A DNA stretch of 64,000 nucleotides. It comes from Lutraria lutraria. Lineage: Eukaryota > Mollusca > Bivalvia > Venerida > Mactridae. The stretch is from NCBI GenBank assembly GCA_964023205.1, contig OZ026835.1:19312968-19376967 (forward strand). Reading direction: 5' to 3'. The notes beneath the pieces are model-generated. The model worked only from the letters and a program-made list of their open reading frames with translations, had not been told where the DNA came from and searched no databases. Shown one piece after another: positions 1 to 11,770 of the stretch. A program made the translations under genes and the position numbers. Position 1 is the first letter of the stretch. The number at the start of each line of letters is the position of its first letter.

Positions 1-3000
1 ATGTTTACCTTGGAGTTTATTAACATTTTAGAAATGGCAGTTTGAGAGAAAATTTTCTTGCGCTGTTGTTATACGACAAATTTTTATCTTTCATTTACTC
101 TTCAATTGTAGATAGTACAAACATGGGACCATTACAGACAAGTAGTATGGATCAATGGAAATCTGTGATGAGTGCAGATTTGGTATGGTCTGGTTACTTT
201 TGGTTTTATTAAATTTCTAGAAATGACAGTTTGGGAGAAAATTTCCTAGCACCAAGATTTTATGACAAATCTAATTTTTCATTTTCTCCTTAAGCGTTGT
301 TGACAAGTACATGAATGCAACTTTACTTACAAGTAGTTGACATGAACAAAAGTCAGTGGCAAGGTTGAATTTGCTATGCTCTTCTGCGTTTTGACTTTAT
401 TGAAATTCTAGAAATGACCATTATCGAAAAAATCTCCGAGAGTTACTGAAAATCTTTGATGTTCAATATCTCTACCATTATTTGATCTGCAGCATTGAAG
501 TTGCACATGCTAGTAATAGACATCAATGGAAATCAGTGCATCAAAAGGCTTGGCCATGCTTTGTTTACCTTGGAGTTTATTAACATTTTAGAAATGGCAG
601 TTTGAGAGAAAATTTTCTTGCGCTGTTGCTTTACGACAAATTGTTATCTTTCATTTACTCTTCAATTGTAGATAGCACATACATTGGACCATTACAGACA
701 AGTCGAGTGGATCAATGAAAGTCTGTGATGAGAACAGATTTGGTATGGTATGGTTACTTTTGGTTTTATTAAATTTCTAGAAATGACAGTTTGGGAGAAA
801 ATTTCCTAGCACCAAGATTTTATGACAAATCTAATTTTTCATTTTCTCCTTAAGCGTTGTTGACAAGTACATGAATGCAACTTTACTTACAAGTAGTTGA
901 CATGAACAAAAGTCAGTGGCAAGGTTGAATTTGCTATGCTCTTCTGAGTTTTGACTTTATTGAAATTCTAGAAATGACCATTATCGAAAAAATCTCCGAG
1001 AGTTACTGAAAATCTTTGATGTTCAATATCTCTACCATTATTTGATCTGCAGCATTGAAGTTGCACATGCTAGTAATAGACATCAATGGAAATCAGTGCA
1101 TCAAAAGACTTGGCCATGCTACGTTTACCATGGGGTTTATTAACATTTTAGAAATGGCAGTTTGAGAGAAAATTTTCTTGCGTGGACGCTTTATGACAAA
1201 AGTTTATCTTTCATTTACTCTTCAATTGTAGATAGTACAAACATGGGACCATTACAGACAAGTAGTATGGATCAATGGAAATCTATGATGAGTGCAGATT
1301 TGGTATGGTATGGTTACTTTTGGTTTTATTAAATTTCTAGAAATGACAGTTTGGGAGAAAATTTCCTAGCACCAAGATTTTATGACAAATCTAATTTTTC
1401 ATTTTCTCCTTAAGCGTTGTTGGTACATGAATGCAACTTTACTTACAAGTAGTTGACATGAACAAAAGTCAGTGGCAAGGTTGAATTTGCTATGCTCTTC
1501 TGCGTTTTGACTTTATTGAAATTCTAGAAATGACCATTATCGAAAAAATCTCCGAGAGTTACTGAAAATCTTTGATGTTCAATAGCTCTACCATTATTTG
1601 ATCTGCAGCATTGAAGTTGCACATGCTAGTAATAGACATCAATGGAAATCAGTGCATCAAAAGGCTTGACCATGCTATGTTTACCATGGAGTTTATTAAC
1701 ATTTTAGAAATGGCAGTTTGAGAGAAAATTTTCTTGCGCTGTTGTTTTACGACAAATTTTTATCTTTCATTTACTCTTCAATTGTAGATAGCACATACAT
1801 GGGACCATTACAGACAAGTAGAGTTGATCAATGAAAGTCTGTGATGAGAACAGATTTGGTATGGTATGGTTACTTTTGGTTTCATTAAATTTCTAGAAAT
1901 GACAGTTTGGGAGAAAATTCTCTAGCGCCAAGATTTTATGACAAATCTAATTTTTCATTTTCTCCTTATGCGTTGTTTGTACATGAATGCAACTTTACTT
2001 ACAAGTAGTTGGCATGAACAAAAGTTAGTGACAAGGTTGAATTTGCTATGCTCTTCTGCGTTTTGACTTTATTGAAATTCTAGAAATGACCATTATCGAA
2101 AAAATCTCCGAGAGTTACTGAAAATCTTTGATGTTCAATATCTCTACCATTATTTGATCTGCAGCATTGAAGTTGCACATGCTAGTAATAGACATCAATG
2201 GAAATCAGTGCATCAAAAGGCTTGGCCATGCTATGTTTACCTTGGAGTTTATTAACATTTTAGAAATGGCAGTTTGAGAGAAAATTTTCTTGCGCTGTTG
2301 TTTTACGACAAATTTTTATCTTTCATTTACTCTTCAATTGTAGATAGCACATACATTGGACCATTACAGACAAGTCGAGTGGATCAATGAAAGTCTGTGA
2401 TGAGAACAGATTTGGTATGGTCTGGTTACTTTTGGTTTTATTAAATTTCTAGAAATGACAGTTTGGGAGAAAATTTCCTAGCGCCAAGATTTTATGACAA
2501 ATCTAATTTTTCATTTTCTCCTTAAGCGTTGTTGGTACATGAATGCAACTTTACTTACAAGTAGTTGACATGAACAAAAGTCAGTGGCAAGGTTGAATTT
2601 GCTATGCTCTTCTGCGTTTTGACTTTATTAAAATTCTAGAAATGACTCTTATCGAAAAAATCTCCGAGAGTTACTGAAAATCTTTGATGTTCAATATCTC
2701 TACCATTATTTGATCTGCAGCATTGAAATTGTACATGCTAGTAAAAGACATCAATGGAAATCAGTGCATCAAAAGGCTTGGCCATGCTACGTTTACCATG
2801 GAGTTTATTAACATTTTAGAAATGGCAGTTTGAGAGAAAATTTTCTTGCGTGGACGCTTTATGACAAATGTTTATATTTCATTTACTCTTCAATTGTAGA
2901 TAGTACAAACATGGGACCATTACAGACAAGTAGAGTGGATCAATGAAAGTCTGTGATGAGAACAGATTTGGTATGGTATGGTTACTTTTGGTTTTATTAA

Positions 3001-6000
3001 ATTTCTAGAAATGACAGTTTGGGAGAAAATTTCCTAGCGCCAAGATTTTATGACAAATCTAATTTTTCATTTTCTCCTTAAGCGTTGTTGGTACATGAAT
3101 GCAACTTTACTTACAAGTAGTTGACATAAACAAAAGTCAGTGGCAAGGTTGAATTTGCTATGCTCCTCTGAGTTTTGACTTTATTGAAATTCTAGAAATG
3201 ACCATTATCGAAAAAATCTCCGAGAGTTACTGAAAATCTTTGATGTTCAATATCTCTACCATTATTTGATCTGCAGCATTGAAGTTGCACAGGCTAGTAA
3301 TAGACATCAATGGAAATCAGTGCTTCAAAAGGCTTGGCCATGCTATGTTTACCTTGGAGTTTATTAACATTTTAGAAATGGCAGTTTGAGAGAAAATTTT
3401 CTTGCGCTGTTGTTTTACGACAAATTTGTATCTTTCATTTACTCTTCAATTGTAGATAGCACATACATGGGACCATTACAGACGAGTAGAGTGGATCAAT
3501 GAAAGTCTGTGATGAGAACAGATTTGGTATGGTCTGGTTACTTTTGGTTTTATTAAATTTCTAGAAATGACAGTTTGGGAGAAAATTTCCTAGCGCCAAG
3601 ATTTTATGACAAATCTAATTTTTCATTTTCTTCTTAAGCGTTGTTGGTACATGAATGCAACTTTACTTACAAGTAGTTGACATGAACAAAAGTCAGTGGC
3701 AAGGTTGAATTTGCTATGCTCTTCTGAGTTTTGACTTTATTGAAATTCTAGAAATGACCATTATCGAAAAAATCTCCGAGAGTCACTGAAAATCTTTGAT
3801 GTTCAATATCTCTACCATTATTTGATCTGCAGCATTGAAATTGTACATGCTAGTAAAAGACATCAATGGAAATCAGTGCAACAAAAGGCTTGGCCATGCT
3901 AAGTTTATCTTGGAGTTTATTAACATTTTAGAAATGGCAGTTTGAGAGAAAATTTTCTTGCGTGGACGCTTTATGACAAATTTTTATCTTTCATTTACTC
4001 TTCAATTGTAGATAGTACAAACATGGGACCATTACAGACAAGTAGAGTGGATCAATGAAAGTCTGTGATGAGAACAGATTTGGTATGGTATGGTTACTTT
4101 TGGTTTTATTAAATTTCTAGAAATGACAGTTTGGGAGAAAATTTCCTAGCGCCAAGATTTTATGACAAATCTAATTTTTCATTTTCTCCTTAAGCGTTGT
4201 TGGTACATCAATGCAACTTTACTTACAAGTAGTTGACATAAACAAAAGTCAGTGGCAAGGTTGAATTTGCTATGCTCCTCTGAGTTTTGACTTTATTGAA
4301 ATTCTAGAAATGACCATTATCGAAAAAATCTCCGAGAGTTACTGAAAATCTTTGATGTTCAATATCTCTACCATTATTTGATCTGCAGCATTGAAGTTGC
4401 ACAGGCTAGTAATAGACATCAATGGAAATCAGTGCATCAAAAGGCTTGGCCATGCTATGTTTACCTTGGAGTTTATTAACATTTTAGAAATGGCAGTTTG
4501 AGAGAAAATTTTCTTGCGCTGTTGTTTTACGACAAATTTTTATCTTTCATTTACTCTTCAATTGTAGATAGCACATACATGGGACCATTACAGACAAGTA
4601 GAGTGGATCAATGAAAGTCTGTGATGAGAACAGATTTGGTATGGTCTGGTTACTTTTGGTTTTATTAAATTTCTAGAAATGACAGTTTGGGAGAAAATTT
4701 CCTAGCGCCAAGATTTTATGACAAATCTAATTTTTCATTTTCTTCTTAAGCGTTGTTGGTACATGAATGCAACTTTACTTACAAGTAGTTGACATGAACA
4801 AAAGTCAGTGGCAAGGTTGAATTTGCTATGCTCCTCTGAGTTTTGACTTTATTAAAATTCTAGAAATGACCCTTATCGAAAAAATCTCCGAGAGTTACTG
4901 AAAATCTTTGATGTTCAATATCTCTACCATTATTTGATCTGCAGCATTGAAATTGTACATGCTAGTAAAAGACATCAATGGAAATCAGTGCAACAAAAGG
5001 CTTGGCCATGCTAAGTTTATCTTGGAGTTTATTAACATTTTAGAAATGGCAGTTTGAGAGAAAATTTTCTTGCGTGGACGCTTTATGACAAATTTTTATC
5101 TTTCATTTACTCTTCAATTGTAGATAGTACAAACATGGGACCATTACAGACAAGTAGAGTGGATCAATGAAAGTCTGTGATGAGAACAGATTTGGTATGG
5201 TATGGTTACTTTTGGTTTTATTAAATTTCTAGAAATGACAGTTTGGGAGAAAATTTCCTAGCGCCAAGATTTTATGACAAATCTAATTTTTCATTTTCTC
5301 CTTAAGCGTTGTTGGTACATGAATGCAACTTTACTTACAAGTAGTTGACATAAACAAAAGTCAGTGGCAAGGTTGAATTTGCTATGCTCCTCTGAGTTTT
5401 GACTTTATTGAAATTCTAGAAATGACCATTATCGAAAAAATCTCCGAGAGTTACTGAAAATCTTTGATGTTCAATATCTCTACCATTATTTGATCTGCAG
5501 CATTGAAGTTGCACAGGCTAGTAATAGACATCAATGGAAATCAGTGCATCAAAAGGCTTGGCCATGCTATGTTTACCTTGGAGTTTATTAACATTTTAGA
5601 AATGGCAGTTTGAGAGAAAATTTTCTTGCGCTGTTGTTTTACGACAAATTTTTATCTTTCATTTACTCTTCAATTGTAGATAGCACATACATGGGACCAT
5701 TACAGACAAGTAGAGTGGATCAATGAAAGTCTGTGATGAGAACAGATTTGGTATGGTCTGGTTACTTTTGGTTTTATTAAATTTCTAGAAATGACAGTTT
5801 GGGAGAAAATTTCCTAGCGCCAAGATTTTATGACAAATCTAATTTTTCATTTTCTTCTTAAGCGTTGTTGGTACATGAATGCAACTTTACTTACAAGTAG
5901 TTGACATGAACAAAAGTCAGTGGCAAGGTTGAATTTGCTATGCTCTTCTGAGTTTTGACTTTATTAAAATTCTAGAAATGACCCTTATCGAAAAAATCTC

Positions 6001-7174
6001 CGAGAGTTACTGAAAATCTTTGATGTTCAATATCTCTACCATTATTTGATCTGCAGCATTGAAATTGTACATGCTAGTAAAAGACATCAATGGAAATCAG
6101 TGCATCAAAAGGCTTGGCCATGCTACGTTTATCTTGGAGTTTATTAACATTTTAGAAATGGCAGTTTGAGAGAAAATTTTCTTGCGTGGACGCTTTATGA
6201 CAAATGTTTATCTTTCATTTACTCTTCAATTGTAGATAGTACAAACATGGGACCATTACAGACAAGTAGAGTGGATCAATGAAAGTCTGTGATGAGAACA
6301 GATTTGGTATGGTATGGTTACTTTTGGTTTTATTAAATTTCTAGAAATGACAGTTTGGGAGAAAATTTTCTAGCGCCAAGATTTTATGACAAATCTAATT
6401 TTTCATTTTCTCCTTAAGCGTTGTTGGTACATCAATGCAACTTTACTTACAAGTAGTTGACATAAACAAAAGTCAGTGGCAAGGTTGAATTTGCTATGCT
6501 CCTCTGAGTTTTGACTTTATTGAAATTCTAGAAATGACCATTATCGAAAAAATCTCCGAGAGTTACTGAAAATCTTTGATGTTCAATATCTCTACCATTA
6601 TTTGATCTGCAGCATTGAAGTTGCACAGGCTAGTAATAGACATCAATGGAAATCAGTGCTTCAAAAGGCTTGGCCATGCTATGTTTACCTTGGAGTTTAT
6701 TAACATTTTAGAAATGGCAGTTTGAGAGAAAATTTTCTTGCGCTGTTGTTTTACGACAAATTTTTATCTTTCATTTACTCTTCAATTGTAGATAGCACAT
6801 ACATGGGACCATTACAGACAAGTAGAGTTGATCAATGAAAGTCTGTGATGAGAACAGATTTGGTATGGTATGGTTACTTTTGGTTTCATTAAATTTCTAG
6901 AAATGACAGTTTGGGAGAAAATTCTCTAGCGCCAAGATTTTATGACAAATCTAATTTTTCATTTTCTCCTTATGCGTTGTTTGTACATGAATGCAACTTT
7001 ACTTACAAGTAGTTGGCATGAACAAAAGTTAGTGACAAAGTTGAATTTGCTATGCTCTGCTTACTTTTGACTTTATTGAAATTCTAGAAATGACCATCAT
7101 CGAAAAAAATCTCCGAGAGTTGCTGAAAATCTTTGATGTTCAATATCTCTACCATTATTTGATCTGCAGCATTG
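1..7174. repeat. Higher-order satellite array, 556-560 bp trimeric unit
   Basis: Tandem units begin at 1, 561, 1121, 1677, 2233, 2789, 3345, 3901, 4457, 5013, 5569, 6125 and 6681, so the period is 560 bp for the first two and 556 bp after that. The change is a 4-bp deletion in GTTGACAAGTACATG. Each unit contains three diverged ~186-bp monomers, recognised by TTTATTAA-like starts followed by CTAGAAATGRCAGTTTG-like and GAGAAAATTT-like blocks, at offsets of about 17, 205 and 396. Units from 2789 onward alternate between CGCTGTTG and CGTGGACG types, giving a second-level 1,112-bp period. There are about 12.9 units; the left edge is cut by the window. No open frame of note. Role unknown; the organisation is that of a satellite DNA. 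Confidence 0.97.
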
Positions 7175-7630
7175 TCATGGTTTTAATTGGATCTTGGCTA
7201 AACCTTGCCATATTGTTAGTCTTAATGATAGTAAGGGTAAGATCAAATATGGGTCACCTAGGGTAAAAAATTAGGTCACAAGGTCAAATCATAGGAAAAC
7301 CTTTTTAACACTGTAGATGTCAAATTTTGATTGTATCTTCACCAAACCTTGTCAGAATGTTTGTCTTAATGATATGTAAGACAGATTCGAACATAGGTCA
7401 TCTGGGGTCAAAAACTAGGTCCCGAGGTCAAATCTTAGGAAAACCTTGTCTATGCTGTAGTTTTCATGGTTTTGATTTATCTTCACCAAATTTTTGTCAG
7501 ATTTTTTGTCTTATTTATATGTAGGCCAAGTTCTAAAAATTAGGTCACTGGTCCAAAACAATATTTTAATGAGTGAACAGTGATTGCACATGTCATGTGA
7601 GCAATATAGGGCCATCTTGGCCCTCTTGTT
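7175..7630 (+). repeat. Interspersed repeat, 3' part (GGCCCTCTTGTT end)
   Basis: Degenerate ~170-bp modules with GGGTCAAAAACTAGGTCA, AGGAAAACCTT and TTCACCAAACCTTGTCAGAA, ending in GTGAGCAATATAGGGCCA and TTGGCCCTCTTGTT. The same family recurs at 19,341 and at 59,826-61,778. It abuts the satellite with no spacer, so this copy lacks its 5' part. I know this as a very common dispersed repeat in bivalves. The open frame inside it is not a gene. Confidence 0.85.
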
Positions 7631-7812
7631 AGATTTATGGACCTTTGTTTGTCTGTACCAAGCTTTAATCTTGCCTATTAAACCAAAAGGCTACCACCTA
7701 CAATCATCAAACTTCATGTATTGGTTCATCATGACAATCTCTACAGGACCTGCGCTTTTTCATGTTAATGGGCACCAGGAGGGGGCATTGTGTTTTTGAA
7801 ACGCTTCTTGTC
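7631..7812 (+). repeat. Repeat fragment shared with 50,130-50,313
   Basis: Contains TTTGTTTGTCTGTACCAA, AAAAGGCTACCACCTACAAT, CAATCTCTACAGGACCTG and GGGGGCATTGTG. The same text in the same order is at 50,130-50,313, where it ends a longer tandem element. It is the 3' module of a second dispersed family fused to the first; the 71-codon open frame within is incidental. Confidence 0.8.
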
Positions 7813-8210
7813 AAATTTAGAATGACACTGAAAAGCAAATCATTTCGTACAGATCACCAGATACGTATATTAACTTATTATACATACTGGTCTGAGATCA
7901 CAGGGAAATATTCGTGGCGATTAGTATAAAATTGTAACAAACAATATGATCAATTTTACAATTAATCCATCATTGATTTGAACAATTAAACTTTTGACGC
8001 AAGGTCATACTGTATAATGATTATATTAGTTCATACCATGATTTATTTCTAGACTCTGGGCTCCCATATCTTTAAGTTAGAAGGATGAGAAGTGTACCTT
8101 TAGAAAGCTATAAAATATTATCATAATAAGTAAACCAGGTCCCAGCTATCTTCATGATCTTGTAACCTACTAAGCATCTAAATATAATTTTAGGTATACA
8201 AATTTTGTGG
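7813..8210. other. Unassigned AT-rich stretch
   Basis: No coding potential, tRNA-like box or inverted repeat was recognised here. It separates the repeat cluster from the LINE remnant. Confidence 0.5.
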
Positions 8211-8394
8211 AAATGCACAACCCAGAACTGAAAGGTATGGCAGGAATTATTTCCGCTGCTCGGCAACTAGGATGTGGAACTCACTGCCGGGCACATTCAG
8301 ACTGTGATCGACTTACAGTCAGTTCGAGTCCCTGATTGACAGCCTGAATGGACCAGAATGCTGCTGTTCTGCATGTGCCAGTTAGGGAGCCCAC
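8211..8394 (+). pseudogene. Non-LTR retrotransposon ORF2 C-terminal remnant
   Basis: One frame reads RTERYGRNYFRCSATRMWNS followed by LPGTFR, an in-frame stop, then STYSQFESLIDSLNGPECC and a second stop. The RTERxGRNxFxxxAxxxWNSLP pattern, then a short F..L..L helix, is typical of the C-terminus of reverse transcriptases in many CR1/Jockey-like LINEs. The catalytic RT core and endonuclease are absent, so this is a 5'-truncated dead copy. The stop between LPGTFR and STYSQF shows decay. The downstream ~850 bp are probably its 3' UTR. Clade not assignable from so little protein. Confidence 0.75.
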
Positions 8395-9255
8395 ACATAC
8401 TGGCTGTCAGGTACTTGTTTATTATATTGTTATGTTACCCTGTTCCTGCTACAACCATTTGTGTTTTGCTTATTGCCTTCCAGTTGCTTGCATGCATCTT
8501 GCTTATATAGATTATGCCTTTTGGTTTTCTATTTTTGTCATGTCGAGAAGGTTGAGTTATGGACCCCTTTCTCATATATGACATGTTGGGATCTGGGACA
8601 CTCCCAACCCTGGTCCAGTCTGTATATTGGCTGAGCTGGGGGTGGGGAGTGGCCCCGCACCCTCCGGGCGTTCTGCATGCTCAGGGAGGGCTCTGATTGA
8701 GTTCAGGATCCTATGGGCAGAGACCGCAGTTCCTCCTATCGATCATCGACTGACTGCATGGTTATATTTTATTCCTTTTGCATTGCCTGTACAATTCTTG
8801 CCTGCATAATCATTATTTGTTTTTGATGCTCTTCAACTTGTGAGGTGGCTGCTGATCAGTTCTTCCCAAATCTGATTTGGGGGATAATTGTTTTAAAACT
8901 TTTTTTATTGGTCACACTTTCTTTTCGTCTTCAGAGTCTTATTTCTGTTTTTTGTTTTGTTTTTTGGCTTGTTTGTACTCTTAGTTTTTTTTATTGCCAG
9001 GCTATTTCTTTGTCAACTTCATGTGATACTCTTGTAGCAATATACAAGTAAATGTTCTCTAATCTTTTAAGGAAATATTGTAATATTTATTGTTTGAACT
9101 GCATGATTATGACTTTAAATTACTTGTATACATGTGCTATATATTAAATGCTGTTATTATGTAATACAATTTGTAAGTTGGCTTTAAAAGCTCTTCAGAG
9201 CTTGTGTTATCACATGTTATAATACCCGATTTCATAAATAAATATGACATGACTT
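8395..9255 (+). mobile_element. Probable 3' UTR of the LINE remnant
   Basis: Follows the ORF2 C-terminal remnant on the same strand. It contains a relatively GC-rich patch (8,590-8,760) unlike its surroundings and ends in AATAAATATGACATGACTTG, a short A-rich tail of the kind seen at LINE 3' ends. The open frames here (77, 60 and 68 codons) show no protein similarity I recognise and are treated as chance. The end point is approximate. Confidence 0.45.
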
Positions 9256-9514
9256 GACTTTATCACGGCCTTAATGAATACAACCGGTGTATATTTTTGT
9301 GATTTCGAGCCCAGGAGTTCTATAGCTTTACTGTATAATAATGTATATTGTGATTTTTTTTTCTTTTTAAACTTTATTTTGTTGTTATAAAACATGTTAC
9401 AAAAATGTATAAACATATTATTTGACAGTGTGTCAGAGGGTAAAATGAATTCCTGTGGGTCTGCTGGGGCCTTCATACCTGGCCAGAAGCCTGTGATAGT
9501 TTTAACCCGCTTCT

Positions 9515-9602
9515 GTTGTCGAGTGGTTAAGGTCGCTGACTTCAAATCATTATAACCTCTCACAGATAGAGGGATGTGGGTTCGAGCCCCACTACTGACC
9601 AT
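9515..9602 (+). repeat. tRNA-derived sequence (Leu/Ser-like), SINE head or tRNA pseudogene
   Basis: Contains an A-box-like GAGTGGTTAAGG and a strong B box GGGTTCGAGCC in a perfect T-arm (GTGGG-TTCGAGC-CCCAC), with a long variable arm typical of class II tRNAs and a 3' end CTACTGACCA. The 5' strand that should pair with TACTGAC is missing: CTTCTGTT precedes the D-arm. It is therefore not a functional tRNA. A tRNA-derived SINE head is the best reading; a lone tRNA pseudogene is the alternative. Confidence 0.6.
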
Positions 9603-9649
9603 GTCTCTTTATATTATTCCGCGGATATGATCGATACTTGACTTACTGC

Positions 9650-10310
9650 ATAAGAATATTATTAATGCATTTAAACTTTAAATTACGCATTATATTTGAG
9701 TAAAATATTTGTCATAAGTGAAATATGTTAAATATGGTCATAGTGTATAGAATTTACTGTAAAGTTATGTTACACACAATAGAAATTGGATGTCCATGCA
9801 TGTCAGTGGATGTTCGCTAATTTGGACATCCACGAAGATTGGACTGATTAACAGCGAATATCCACAAAGTTTTTGTACAGTTTTTCTGCCAGCTGACCAT
9901 TTCAATTTTAAATGGTGCATGGTATTTGAGTAAAATATATTTCATATAAAAATAAACATTTAAATTGATGTATGTTAAATACGGTCATAGTGAATAGAAT
10001 TGAGCATAAAGTTATGCTTATATACAAAATAGAAATTGGATGTCTGTGGATGTTAGTGGATGTACGCGAATATGCTCTAATTTGACTAAACAGCGGACAT
10101 CCATGGAGTTTGGACTAAACAGTGAATATCAAAAAAAAAATTGTACAGTTTTTCTGCCAGGAAACCATTTAAACTTTAAATGATACTGTGTATTTGAGGA
10201 AAATATATATCGTATATAGAAATAAACATTTAAAACTTGAAATATGTTCAATACGGTGATAGTGAATAGAATTGACCGTAAAGTTATGCTTACATACGCC
10301 ATCAAATTGC
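9650..10310 (+). repeat. Left subterminal repeat cluster, three ~245-bp units
   Basis: Three direct copies start near 9,665, 9,905 and 10,160. Each has a TTTAAACTTTAAAT-like start, TATTTGAGTAAAATATAT, AAATACGGTCATAGTGAATA and AAGTTATGCTTA; the first two continue into GGATGTC motifs, GGACTAAACAGTGAATATC and a GTACAGTTTTTCTGCCAG end. The GGATGTC/GACATCC pairs could be binding sites for a transposase (inference). The third copy stops at about 10,310. Confidence 0.8.
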
Positions 10311-11287
10311 ATACATGCCATATTTTCAGAGGGTCAATAAGTGAGATTTGCTTCTGAAGGGTCATTTTTAAGTGAGATTTGGGTAAAAATAAGTGAGACT
10401 TTTTCTCGAACTATTTTGCGCGCACAAGATGGCGCTTTTTGCATGCAAAATACCTTTATTTACACCCATGAATTGGAATAAATGCATTCATAGATATTTA
10501 TTAATTAAAATAAAGACAAAGTAAGTGAAACAGAATTTATTTAACAATGCACATGGTATAGTAAGTTAAGCAGCACATATGATATTCAAAGTATCATCAT
10601 ACTGAAGAACACAGCATTAATTAAGTCTCTTCATCTACAGCACATTATATATGCTTAAATGTCATGACATTGTCTTATTGCTGTTAACCACTGGGCATAG
10701 TTTGTTTTGACATCATTTCATCCCAGAAACAGTCTAGGGGTGATCGATGCATAGTTAATCAGGAGACTGTGCATTAGGAACAACAGGGGGTTATGTACAA
10801 CTGGCGTGATGTCTGGCATTAATTACAATTAAGGAGACGAGTGTTGTATGGGAAATAGACCATACATACATTGCTAGTTATACAATGGAGGCATCGATTC
10901 CTAGTCAAATGACTCATAGGAATATGAAATTTAATATGTTTTATAACAGTATTCAGTTAATCCGAATTTTATTAGAACTTCATGTTCATCCATATTCTGT
11001 CTACTAAAAAACTGTATATTACATAGCTATAATTCCTATACATTAAGATTTATACTGAATTTTTTCAAACTTATTTCTAATGACTGACATACTTCCCCAA
11101 ACCGTACCGTTAAAACCTATTGGTCACATTTTTCTCACTTTTTCATACCCTGTGTATTAATTCTTCACTATTTATTATAATGTCCATAAGATTTTGGTTT
11201 AATGAAGTAAAGTTGAACAAATTCATACCAAATCAACTTTTTTGGTTTGGGGCTTGATACATATATAATTACAAGCAGAACTTAACT
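10311..11287. other. Unassigned interior of the large TIR element
   Basis: No open frame over 78 codons and no repeat that I recognise. It contains AAGATGGCGC (10,430), resembling a YY1-type promoter motif, but nothing else suggests a promoter. It lies between inverted copies of the subterminal unit, so it could be the core of a smaller element bounded by them. Confidence 0.4.
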
Positions 11288-11510
11288 GTCAATTCTATTC
11301 ACTATGACCGTATTTAACATATATTGAATTTCAAATGTTTATTTTTAAATGATATATATTTTACTCAAATACACAGTATCATTTAAAATTTACATGGTTT
11401 CCTGGCAGGAAAACTACAAAGAATCACTGATATTCACTGTTTAGTCCAATCTTTGTGGATATCCGCTGTTTAGTCAAATTAATGCATACATTTACTGACA
11501 TCCAATTTAA
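11288..11510 (-). repeat. Inverted copy of the subterminal unit
   Basis: Reverse complement of the 10.1-kb unit: TCAATTCTATTCACTATGAC, ATATATTTTACTCAAATACA, TTTCCTGGCAGGAAAACT, GATATTCACTGTTTAGTCCA and CTGACATCCAATTT. Together with 9,650-10,310 it forms an inverted pair with ~0.98 kb between, so a smaller fold-back element of ~1.9 kb may sit inside the 8.4-kb structure. Confidence 0.75.
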
Positions 11511-11552
11511 TTGCATCGATCATCTAATATCGTACGTCGCACAACATTAATA

Positions 11553-11770
11553 GTTACAGGGTTAGTAACTGACCCGATACGGGATATACGGTTCTGTGGA
11601 AAACCATATAGGGACTCGACCTACGTTCTTGCCTCAGATGGCTTTCTACAGAACTGTATATCCATACGGTTCTGTGGAAAACCATACAGGGACTCGACCT
11701 TAGGTCTCACTCCATATGGTTTTCCACAGAACCGTATATCTCGTATTGGGTCAGTCACTAACCCTGTAAC
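11553..11770. mobile_element. MITE with ~60-bp TIRs made of two tandem hairpins
   Basis: Starts GTTACAGGGTTAGTAACTGA and ends with its near-exact inverse, ACTAACCCTGTAAC. Within it GGTTCTGTGGAAAACCATA and its complement appear four times in alternating orientation, making two consecutive hairpins. Both strands are open across it (115 codons +, 67 codons -), with RFCGKPYRDST-type repeats. These are consequences of the palindrome, not genes. Flanks ATTAATA and ATTATA are similar, but no clean target duplication can be called. Confidence 0.8.

Noticed and set aside
9210..9602. 130-codon minus-strand frame
   Set aside because: Its N-terminal part is antisense to the tRNA-like sequence and the rest is low-complexity lysine-rich; no domain.
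10425..10440. YY1-like AAGATGGCGC as a host promoter
   Set aside because: No transcript, open frame or further promoter motif nearby; a single 10-nt match is expected by chance or as part of an element.
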